Shown here: positions 11,108 through 17,762 of the stretch, piece after piece
Position numbering within the stretch: the first letter of the stretch is position 1
How the letters are laid out: each line of letters opens with the position of its first letter
Source: an uncultured Oxalobacteraceae bacterium
GTDB taxonomy: Bacteria; Pseudomonadota; Gammaproteobacteria; Burkholderiales; Burkholderiaceae_D
Assembly (NCBI GenBank): GCA_903893945.1
Contig: CAITOF010000116.1
Coordinates: 1-38,510 of the forward strand
Reading direction: 5' to 3'
DNA length: 38,510 nt
Notes under the pieces: model-generated
Databases searched by the model: none
Told to the model about the DNA's origin: nothing
What the model saw: the letters and a program-made list of their open reading frames with translations, nothing else
Made by a program: the position numbers and the translations under genes

Positions 11108-12687
11108 CAATAGTCCCATTCCAGATGCGCCTGAACCCGATTACTGCCTGATCGGGTAATCTGTGCCGTGTCAAAAGCGTGTGCCCAATAAACCTGCGCA
11201 CTGAATCCGCGTGGCGCGCTGAACAATGACCCGACACCGGCGCTGTGTATGTTCTGGTTGGTCAACTGCGGCGACTGGGCAAAGCTGGTGTGCAGATCTG
11301 CTCCATCCCAGAAAGCCAATCCGGTCATGCTCCACAATGAGGTCGGTCCGGCAGGCTTGAAATCAGGTGTGCGCAGTTCCACGGTCCCGTGCAGGGCATC
11401 GTCAGCTGCCAGCTCACCTTCAAGGTAACCACGTACGCTGCTGGAGCCGCCAGCGGTAAACTGCTCGCTGCTGACCAGTGGGCCTGACGCGGCCTGAAAT
11501 TCAAATTTGCCAAACATTTTCCAGTTCCACAGCGGTTCCGTGTGCTGGACTTCGCTACGCAGCACCAGATAATTGGCTGAGGCCTGGCTGCGCTTTGCCT
11601 GAAATTCGGATTCGGTATTGCCCAGCAAACCACGGACCCCCAGAGTCAGCGTGGCGTCCACCAGTGTCGGGTTGTCCGGCCCGCCCTGGTTACCGGTATA
11701 CGTCGCAACCAGCGGCACATAACTGATGGGCTGGTCTACGTTTCCGGCCTTTGAGGTAATGAGTTGTTTGACGTGCTTCCAGTCCGGCCCGAGCGAAAGT
11801 GACTGCGAGTAGCCATCCATGTCCGGAACGGCAATCGCATAACGCGTTCCTATGATGTCAGTATTACCCAGCACACCGAGCCCGGGCGAATTGTAAATGG
11901 TCGCGAGCGAACTTCTTGACACGACTCCATAAAGGGTCCACGAATTTCCATCATTGCCATCCGGTATCACATAGGTGCCGGATAGCACGCGAACCTGGTC
12001 CGGTTTCTGGGGTGAGACCACCGCGGACAGGCCCAGGCTTTGTCCAGCCTGAAACAGGTTGTCGTAGCGCACCGACCCGCCGAGCCGCATCTCGGAGGTG
12101 TTTGGCGACTGGCGGTTTGACAGTTCAAGGTTACCGTGTACCGGCAGCGTGTCGTCTATATCCAGCTCCGCTTCAACACTGCCCTGATTCTGCCCAGGCC
12201 GTAAAATCGGCGTGGCCTTCAGATCCTGACTGCGGTTTATAGTGGCCAGTTCCTTCTGCATCTGGTTAAAGTCAGGCACATTGCCTTCGGCCAGCTCCGG
12301 AATCTGTTCGCGTATGGCACTCGGAACATGGAATTGTGAATTGGCGATTTTAAGTTTATCAACCGGCACTTCGTGAACCAGCAGGGTCACCACACCGTCA
12401 TCCACCTTCTGTTCCGGTATGGTCACCAGCACCGTCAGGAAGCCGGCGTTGTGATAAGCACTTTCAAGTGCAGCACGCGCACCATCCACATCAGAAAACG
12501 ACTTCTGTTCACCCAGATACGGCGTGACAGCCTTTTCAATGGTCTGTTCATTGATTTTACTCACACCCTGCACCTGATATTCAAAAATATCAAAGCGCGG
12601 CGCCGGTACATCCTGGGCCCGAAGATTCGTCGTCAAACTGATCAGGATTAGATACGTCAGAATTAAAAGTTTTTTATAATTGTTCAT
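11107..12687 (-). CDS. TpsB outer-membrane transporter (ShlB/FhaC/HecB family)
   Basis: A 526-residue two-partner-secretion pore that recognises the TPS domain of its partner and exports it across the outer membrane. ATG 12687 is chosen because it begins a clean signal peptide (MNNYKKLLILTYLILISLTT, ending near LRAQ); a TTG 21 bp upstream is less likely. Two POTRA domains occupy roughly residues 33-185 (F-E-Y-Q-V-Q-G-V-S-K-I opens the first, V-H-E-V-P-V-D-K-L lies between them). The 16-strand barrel follows from about residue 195. The conserved VRGY motif of loop 6 is present in FTAGGSSSVRGYLEGE, and the chain ends in an aromatic residue (HLEWDY), as outer-membrane barrels do. Its TGA overlaps the ATG of tpsA by one base, so the two are one operon. 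Length and order match the family. Confidence 0.93.
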   Translation of the reverse strand: MNNYKKLLILTYLILISLTTNLRAQDVPAPRFDIFEYQVQGVSKINEQTIEKAVTPYLGEQKSFSDVDGARAALESAYHNAGFLTVLVTIPEQKVDDGVVTLLVHEVPVDKLKIANSQFHVPSAIREQIPELAEGNVPDFNQMQKELATINRSQDLKATPILRPGQNQGSVEAELDIDDTLPVHGNLELSNRQSPNTSEMRLGGSVRYDNLFQAGQSLGLSAVVSPQKPDQVRVLSGTYVIPDGNDGNSWTLYGVVSRSSLATIYNSPGLGVLGNTDIIGTRYAIAVPDMDGYSQSLSLGPDWKHVKQLITSKAGNVDQPISYVPLVATYTGNQGGPDNPTLVDATLTLGVRGLLGNTESEFQAKRSQASANYLVLRSEVQHTEPLWNWKMFGKFEFQAASGPLVSSEQFTAGGSSSVRGYLEGELAADDALHGTVELRTPDFKPAGPTSLWSMTGLAFWDGADLHTSFAQSPQLTNQNIHSAGVGSLFSAPRGFSAQVYWAHAFDTAQITRSGSNRVQAHLEWDY

Positions 12688-12767
12688 CAGTGTCAGAACC
12701 TGGTGCAACGCATTGAATGAGTCGGTTAAATAACGACAGAATTATGTCCATTTATTGTTACGCACTG

Positions 12768-12796
12768 ATGACTGCCAGTGTCTCTGGCAATGACAG
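12768..12796 (-). promoter_or_regulatory. Pho-like half-sites upstream of tpsB (weak)
   Basis: The 289-bp gap 12688-12976 lies between tpsB and the gene before it. On the minus strand it contains a perfect CTGTCAT (12790-12796) and a CAGTCAT (12768-12774) whose starts are 22 bp apart, i.e. two 11-bp turns, but the unit between them does not match. An overlapping 6-bp inverted repeat (TGCCAG, 5 bp, CTGGCA at 12773-12789) is also present. No convincing -10 sits at the expected distance, so this is only a possible PhoB site or another regulator's operator. Confidence 0.25.
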
Positions 12797-12887
12797 TTGA
12801 AATTGCCTGCCCCGTGAATCAAACAGCACATCCGGGTCTTCGCATGAAAAAAAATTCCCGGATTCATTGCCTGTGGCAACCCACCAA

Positions 12888-12932
12888 CCATTAAAAAGCA
12901 AAACGGCCTCCGACTGATCGGAGGACCGTTTT
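12888..12932 (-). terminator. Rho-independent terminator
   Basis: Read on the minus strand: a 14-bp stem (AAAACGGTCCTCCGA pairing across a CAGT-type loop, with one bulged base) followed by GCTTTTTAATGG. It lies 45 bp after the stop of the 12977-14518 gene and separates it from the tpsB-tpsA operon. Confidence 0.88.
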
Positions 12933-12976
12933 GAACTACTTTATTACCTGCGACCTGCTACAACCCAACTACCCGA

Positions 12977-14518
12977 TCAGTAGTACTGGTTGAACATGGG
13001 AGCACAGTTGCTGCCGTAATGGGAATAACGAGCCTGGTAAGCCTGATTGGCGCTACCGTTAGTCAAACCGTCCAGATACGAAACACCAGTCAGGTTATGC
13101 AGACTTGAATTCGACAGTTCAGCAACGATCAACGCGTCCATATCCTTGGTTGCCGTTACATTGCTGGCTTTATAGTAAGCATTCATTTCAACCGCAAATT
13201 TGTAAGCGCCAGAAATAGTGGATGCACGATGTGTCGAATCGTAAGTGTAAACGCCTGCGTTATTGATCCAGTCCGGGCTGACGCCATCCAGCTTGACGAA
13301 CTGCCAGCTACCCGTCGTTGCAGTTGGTGCTGCTTGCGAAGGAGTATTTTCCAGCGAAACGATACCAATTGCGTAACTGCCTTGCGGTACTGCAGCAGCA
13401 TTACCCCAGGTCATGGCATTTTTCACACCACCGGTACTGGCATTTTCAGTCAGGTAAGTGAGAGTACCGCCAACAGCCAGTGTAGGACCAGCAGAACCGG
13501 TTTCAGGACCGAGGTCAAGCGGAGCCAGGAATGTGCCGGCGCCGCCATTACAGATGGCATTCAGGAAAAACATATCTGACGCCGACTGTGTACCGGACCA
13601 GTTGGTACGACGCTCGATATAGATCGGTGTATTGTCGCTGGTATTGTTCGGATCCTGGACAAAATCGGACGCCTGGATATTTGCATTACCGAGCTGCGAT
13701 ACCAGTGAAGCATAGTCAGTACGGCTGACACTAGGCTGAACCGCACCACCCAGAACCGGCAGTGTGGCCGTTTCCGGTACCAGACCTTGTGCTTTCTGCA
13801 AAGCCAGATAGAGAGCAGGATTGACAGCAATGCCGAAACCTTCCAGGCCGGTTGTCACCTGTGTCAAACTGCTCAACGCCGCGAAACCATTCTGACCCGG
13901 GGTCAGTACGCCTGCATTTTCAACCGCATAAACGTCTGACAGGGCCAGACTCATTGGTGTGTATGCATCATACGTCGCAGCAACATAATTGGAGTTTGTA
14001 TAGCAGGTGTTGGTCGGCACACCGCCAGTAGGTGTTACGGTTTGACATGTGAACAGGTTGCTGCCCTGGCCGACGGTCAACACCTTGGTCCATGAAGCAG
14101 GGAACGCTGTTGGAGCGCTGCCCATTGTATTCAATAACTGTGCCAGACCCGTCATCGAACCCGCGTTCTGGTTATAGATTACCAGCAGATTACCTGTCAC
14201 ACCGGTGGCTGCCGCTGCCACGCCGTACCAGGCAATCACGTTGTTACCGTTTGAAGCTGTGGATGGATTTGGATTGCTCGGGAAAGCTACAGTGCCAGCT
14301 GGATTTGGGTTTGATGCACTTCCCTGATAGATCCAGGTAACCGGTGTGCTGGGGTTAAACATGTTGGCTGGAACAACGATAGCAGCACCAGGCAACTGAG
14401 CAGTTGCACCGCCCATGTAATAAGTAGTGTAAGTAGCAGCAGTATTTGGATTCAACTGTGCGAATGCTGACGAAGCACAGAGTGCCAGGCAAGCGACGGC
14501 GATAGATTTGATTTTCAT
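12977..14518 (-). CDS. Secreted PstS-like (periplasmic-binding-protein fold) protein
   Basis: A 513-residue secreted protein. ATG 14518 is chosen because it has AGGA upstream and begins a textbook signal peptide (MKIKSIAVACLALCASSAFA, cleaved before QLNPN). No named family was recognised with certainty, but two segments resemble phosphate-type substrate-binding proteins: an R-R-T-N-W-S-G-T-Q-S segment near residue 305, like the ligand-binding SGTQ loop, and I-G-I-V-S-L-E followed by F-V-K-L-D-G-V-S-P near residues 390-415. There are four cysteines in the mature part, consistent with disulphides outside the cytoplasm. There is no PEP-CTERM tail and no lipobox, so it is probably soluble or secreted rather than the membrane-bound subunit of an importer, and no Pst permease or ATPase genes are nearby. 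It follows the PEP-CTERM gene after 125 bp and has its own terminator. Substrate unknown; phosphate is a guess from fold-like motifs and the local phoB. Confidence 0.6.
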   Translation of the reverse strand: MKIKSIAVACLALCASSAFAQLNPNTAATYTTYYMGGATAQLPGAAIVVPANMFNPSTPVTWIYQGSASNPNPAGTVAFPSNPNPSTASNGNNVIAWYGVAAAATGVTGNLLVIYNQNAGSMTGLAQLLNTMGSAPTAFPASWTKVLTVGQGSNLFTCQTVTPTGGVPTNTCYTNSNYVAATYDAYTPMSLALSDVYAVENAGVLTPGQNGFAALSSLTQVTTGLEGFGIAVNPALYLALQKAQGLVPETATLPVLGGAVQPSVSRTDYASLVSQLGNANIQASDFVQDPNNTSDNTPIYIERRTNWSGTQSASDMFFLNAICNGGAGTFLAPLDLGPETGSAGPTLAVGGTLTYLTENASTGGVKNAMTWGNAAAVPQGSYAIGIVSLENTPSQAAPTATTGSWQFVKLDGVSPDWINNAGVYTYDSTHRASTISGAYKFAVEMNAYYKASNVTATKDMDALIVAELSNSSLHNLTGVSYLDGLTNGSANQAYQARYSHYGSNCAPMFNQYY

Positions 14519-14643
14519 GATATTCCTGTAAATGATAGTAAATAAGTTTGGCGCGACAGCGCCCGCAAGCACTGTCTGAATGCTCTTTTAATGACCTGCC
14601 CGATTCTCAGCTACAAGGAACGGGCGGTCGCGTTTTGCACAGA

Positions 14644-15384
14644 TTACTTGGAGTTACGACGACGTACGGACAATGCACCCATCATCAACAAACCACCCAA
14701 CATCATCAGGTAGCTGCTTGGCTCTGGAACTGCTGCCACTGTTTTGTAGGCCAGATCTGTTCCATTGAACGACCATGTTCCGGCAAACGCTGTTGGAGTT
14801 ACTGCGCCTTTACCTGCCACACCAGGCGCGTTATAGTCCAGGAATGTTGCTGTCGATCCAATGGCACTTGTTGCAGTCAGACCTGTCAGGGTTGTCAGGC
14901 CATCGATTGAATACTGCGCATTCTGTGCAACTGCGCCAGATGATGTGTAACCACCAGTAGGAGCACCGCCCACTGTTGCCAGGCCGCTCATCAGATTGTT
15001 AATGTTGACCACTGTACTTGAAAGAACTGTACCTTTGATTCCGGTCAGCGATGAACTGGCGCTGGTAACATCCAGATAAGTACCACCATTACTGCCGGCA
15101 GCGAATACGCCCCAGTTGGTTGCTCCGTCAGCGGCAGTAATATTGCCGATGAAGGATTCGTAGGCTGCGTTAGTTGCGAGATCGATAGGAGTAGTGTTTA
15201 CGCTGCCGTTGAAGTTGGTCAGTGTGCTGCCCAGATCAATAATAAAAGAACTGGATGTTGCGTCGTTATAGGCATAGAAGTACAGATCTGTACCAGTCGA
15301 AGCACTTGTTGCCGTTTGCGCGAATGCACCGCCAGCAGCAGATAACGCCAATGCTGCGACGAGAACACGTAAAGATAATTTCAT
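14644..15384 (-). CDS. PEP-CTERM sorting-signal protein
   Basis: A 246-residue exported protein. ATG 15384 has GGGAG 8 nt upstream. The N-terminal signal peptide is MKLSLRVLVAALALSAAGGA, cleaved near FAQ. The C-terminus carries the full exosortase tripartite signal: VPEPSSY, a hydrophobic segment of about 17 residues, and the basic end RRRNSK. Such proteins are cleaved and anchored by an exosortase (XrtA/XrtB type). The body (F-I-I-D-L-G-S and repeated Thr/Ser/Gly-rich strands) was not assigned to a functional family. It lies downstream of epsA on the same strand, separated by 529 bp, so it is likely a separately promoted target of the EPS/exosortase regulatory circuit. The exosortase itself is outside the window. 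Confidence 0.9.
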   Translation of the reverse strand: MKLSLRVLVAALALSAAGGAFAQTATSASTGTDLYFYAYNDATSSSFIIDLGSTLTNFNGSVNTTPIDLATNAAYESFIGNITAADGATNWGVFAAGSNGGTYLDVTSASSSLTGIKGTVLSSTVVNINNLMSGLATVGGAPTGGYTSSGAVAQNAQYSIDGLTTLTGLTATSAIGSTATFLDYNAPGVAGKGAVTPTAFAGTWSFNGTDLAYKTVAAVPEPSSYLMMLGGLLMMGALSVRRRNSK

Positions 15385-15913
15385 GTAAAACTCCCTGAGG
15401 TTGTAAAAATAAAAAATTCACATTTTTAAATTTGTGCCAGCCCGATGCTGGCAATAACTGTGAAACTCGGGTCCTCGGGCAACTGCTGTCTGGCGTTGTA
15501 CTAATTACTTAATCCAACCTCAGACCACTGGCTGCTGGTCCTAACTACTTCTCACAAGTGCGGCTAGTGTAAAGGGCGGATTTGGCACGACTTAAAGGTT
15601 CAAAAGCACCGGTAATAGACTGAATGGCCTATAGAAATAGTCCTAAAGGACCGGTTACGCGCCTTATTGCAGACTTAATTTAAGAATAAGTTTCCATGTG
15701 GAATTATTAATTCTTTTGGCTAATTTTTTGCAGGAATTTCACAAAAAAATTAACCAGAAAACAGAAACAGAACCAACCTCAAATTCGAAAGCAGCTGCGA
15801 AACGGAATTGAAAACAGACCAGAACAATTGACACGCCATCACAGGACAGTTGTGACCAGATCATGTCGAATGCCGTCTGCACGAAACGGCACAGCGCTGC
15901 ACCGCCAACCAGT
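15385..15913 (-). other. 529-bp intergenic region upstream of the PEP-CTERM gene
   Basis: No gene is supported here. It holds an inverted repeat TGCCAGC/GCTGGCA with a 5-bp loop at 15435-15453, in what would be the leader of the PEP-CTERM gene, and a 12-bp perfect palindrome GTCCT-AA/TT-AGGAC type site at 15640-15651. The stretch 15660-15780 is AT-rich. No complete sigma-70 or sigma-54 promoter was convincing. Confidence 0.5.
15640..15651. promoter_or_regulatory. 12-bp palindrome, possible operator
   Basis: GTCCTAAAGGAC has 5-bp perfectly complementary arms around AA. It is 256 bp upstream of the PEP-CTERM start and 263 bp downstream of the epsA stop. A dimeric regulator such as the LuxR-type EpsA encoded next door could bind it, but this is a guess. 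Confidence 0.25.
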
Positions 15914-16690
15914 CTACTGCGAAGAATTTTCCAGCAGGCGCAGTGAAATGATGCGCGAAACTGCCTGCGCACGATTTTGCACATTGAGTTTTTTGTAGAT
16001 TTTCTGAAGGTGGTTTTTAACCGTCAAACCACTGATGCCGAGGATGATTCCGATCTCGTAATTGCTTTTACCTTCCTTCACCCAGCGCAAAACATCAATT
16101 TCCCGGTGCGTGACCGGACTCGATGCATTGTGGCTGATCACTGCAGTACCGTTTTCCGTATTGAGCACAACACGATGCAGCAGCAGGTGCAGATAAGGCA
16201 GCAGCAATTCCAGAAAAAAGGTATGACGGGTGGTTGGTGTCTCAGCCAGCCCGAACACGGCAAAAAAGGAAGCGCCACCGGGTAGTCGTTCAGTACCATG
16301 AACCAGCACCCCACCGAGCTTTCTGCCATCCATCTCAATACGCATGCGGCTGATCGGATGAGTATCATCCGGCTTGGAGACTATGGTGCACGGAAGCGTT
16401 TCTTCCACCCTGCAATGATGTGCCAGCCGGACAGCAAGACCGTCATGAGGGTTGCACAGGAAATCGATCTGCGCATCATCCAGAACGACACTGTGCAGGC
16501 ACTCCACATGCAGTACTTCGTCACTTGCTCCAAACTGTATGCAGACCATGATTTCGTGTGGCAGAAGTCCCTGAACCTGACCCTGAGCCCAAAGGAAGAA
16601 CTGCCGCCTTCTTCGCACCTGCAGGGCTGATTCGATGGAGCGCAGCAGGTATTCCTGTTCGCGCTGATTTAATATGACCAGATCTTCCAT
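15914..16690 (-). CDS. epsA: EpsA, LuxR-type regulator of XrtB/PEP-CTERM exopolysaccharide genes
   Basis: A 258-residue transcription factor starting at ATG 16690 (no strong ribosome site). Residues 1-190 form a domain of the EpsA type, without the phospho-acceptor aspartate of response regulators or the autoinducer domain of LuxR. Residues about 193-250 are a GerE/LuxR helix-turn-helix (VTHREIDVLRWVKEGKSNYE, then LGISGLTVKNHLQKIYKKL). EpsA proteins are known from the Methylobacillus methanolan cluster and from genomes with exosortase XrtB, where they accompany the EPS operon. Here it is 81 bp after phoB and in the same direction, so it may be co-transcribed from the Pho-type promoter ahead of phoB. 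The N-terminal ligand or signal is unknown. Confidence 0.87.
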   Translation of the reverse strand: MEDLVILNQREQEYLLRSIESALQVRRRRQFFLWAQGQVQGLLPHEIMVCIQFGASDEVLHVECLHSVVLDDAQIDFLCNPHDGLAVRLAHHCRVEETLPCTIVSKPDDTHPISRMRIEMDGRKLGGVLVHGTERLPGGASFFAVFGLAETPTTRHTFFLELLLPYLHLLLHRVVLNTENGTAVISHNASSPVTHREIDVLRWVKEGKSNYEIGIILGISGLTVKNHLQKIYKKLNVQNRAQAVSRIISLRLLENSSQ

Positions 16691-16771
16691 GTGCTGTTAA
16701 TTTATCGTTCTGGTTATAATTGTTTGAACACAATGAGATTGATCGATCTGACGATACAGTCTGATGAAATG

Positions 16772-17515
16772 TTACGACAGCGAATTGTGCATGGGTGACA
16801 TACCCATATCAGCCGCCCTGATAACAACAGATTGTTCAGAAAACCGGTAGCCACTGCCGCGTATGGTTTCTATCATGGTCGCATGCCCGGTCACTTCGAG
16901 CGCCGAACGCAAACGCCCGACATGGGTATCGACAGTCCGCTCTTCCACAAAGGAGCCGCTACCCCACACTTTGTCAAGCAACGTGGTTCTGCTGTGTATG
17001 CGATCCGGATGTTTCATCAGAAACATGAGCAGTCTGAATTCTGTGGGTCCCAGTGTTATATGCCTGGAGCCAATTGTCACACGATGCGAACCGGGATCAA
17101 GTCGCACGCCGTTTTTTTCCACCACATCCTGGGTGGAATGCGGCGCCCTTCTGCGCAACAGCGCCTGTATGCGTGCCAGCAGTTCACGGGGACTGAATGG
17201 CTTGGTCATATAATCGTCGGCGCCGCTTTCCAGGCCGAGTATCTTGTCATGCTGCTCACCACGTGCCGTCAGCATGATAATCGGCAGATCGCGGGTTCTG
17301 TCCTGGGATCTGACTCTGCGTACCATATTTATGCCTGACATGCCTGGCAACATCCAGTCCACCAGCATCAGGTCAGGCAGATTTTCACTTAATATCAAGA
17401 TCGCAGCCTCGGCATCATACGCACGCACCACGTTGTGTCCGGACAGCTTCAGATTCACGGAAAGTAATTCCTGTATCGATGGCTCGTCTTCCACTACCAG
17501 AATACTAGCTTGCAT
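16772..17515 (-). CDS. phoB: PhoB-type response regulator (OmpR family)
   Basis: A 247-residue two-component response regulator. ATG 17515 is preferred (AAGG 8 nt upstream, and it starts directly at the receiver strand MQASILVVEDEPSIQELL); a 32-codon in-frame extension is unlikely. The receiver domain (1-120) has the acidic pocket E-D-E, the phospho-acceptor Asp near residue 53 in LMLVDWMLPG, and the conserved Lys in MTKPFSP near 105. The C-terminal winged helix (about 130-228) has GPTEFRLL and the recognition part VEERTVDTHVGRLRSAL, both typical of PhoB. No phoR sensor gene is adjacent, although phoB is usually followed by phoR. Instead it sits inside an exopolysaccharide cluster, between the sugar transferase and epsA. 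A Pho box precedes it. It may be the genome's main PhoB or a dedicated paralogue; this cannot be told from the window. Confidence 0.9.
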   Translation of the reverse strand: MQASILVVEDEPSIQELLSVNLKLSGHNVVRAYDAEAAILILSENLPDLMLVDWMLPGMSGINMVRRVRSQDRTRDLPIIMLTARGEQHDKILGLESGADDYMTKPFSPRELLARIQALLRRRAPHSTQDVVEKNGVRLDPGSHRVTIGSRHITLGPTEFRLLMFLMKHPDRIHSRTTLLDKVWGSGSFVEERTVDTHVGRLRSALEVTGHATMIETIRGSGYRFSEQSVVIRAADMGMSPMHNSLS

Positions 17516-17535
17516 TAGAGGACCTTCAGAAAAGA

Positions 17536-17606
17536 GCACATACCCTGATGTGCATTTTTTACAGACTAAAAAACTCAACGTTACTGAATTTAAACCTGTT
17601 AAATTC
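17536..17606 (-). other. Two inverted repeats in the phoB leader
   Basis: Between the predicted phoB promoter and its start are two hairpin-forming repeats: GAATTTAA, 5 bp, TTAAATTC (17586-17606) and GCACAT, 6 bp, ATGTGC (17536-17553). On the minus strand the second is followed by TCTTTTCT and ends about 20 nt before the ATG, next to the ribosome site. It could tune translation or act as a weak attenuator. Confidence 0.4.
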
Positions 17607-17663
17607 ATCAAACCCGGTTGATGCGACGATGCCGCCCATTTACAACTTCGCTACAATGCATTT

Positions 17664-17697
17664 TCTATATGACCTGTTCATGACGGCTCCATGACGT
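17664..17697 (-). promoter_or_regulatory. Pho-box promoter of phoB
   Basis: On the minus strand two 7-bp repeats, ACGTCAT (17691-17697) and CCGTCAT (17680-17686), are separated by GGAG, giving the 11-bp period of a Pho box (11 of 14 positions match the E. coli CTGTCAT consensus). Exactly 10 bp later comes TATAGA (17664-17669), a good -10 hexamer. This matches the layout of PhoB-activated promoters such as E. coli pstS, where the box replaces the -35. The start of transcription would be near 17657, leaving a leader of about 140 nt before phoB. Implies autoregulation. Confidence 0.72.
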
Positions 17698-17762
17698 TTG
17701 CAATTCACAACACAGCCATTGGGCACATTTCAACCCGGGGTCGCCGCAGCGCAACAGAAAAA

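Noticed and set aside
585..11159. Many long open frames on the plus strand and in other frames across tpsA (for example 10104-10601 plus, 10353-10979 minus)
   Set aside because: They are antisense or out-of-frame shadows of a repetitive, low-complexity coding sequence; none has a ribosome site with a recognisable product.
15435..15592. TGGCAC motifs (plus strand at 15583, minus strand near 15435) as sigma-54 promoters of the PEP-CTERM gene
   Set aside because: No TTGC-type -12 element sits at the required distance, and the first is on the wrong strand.
16691..16771. Pho box upstream of epsA (CTGTCGT half-site)
   Set aside because: The second repeat does not match and no -10 lies 10 bp downstream.
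17536..17560. Hairpin plus T-run on the plus strand read as a terminator
   Set aside because: There is no plus-strand gene upstream for it to terminate; it is better explained as part of the phoB leader on the other strand.
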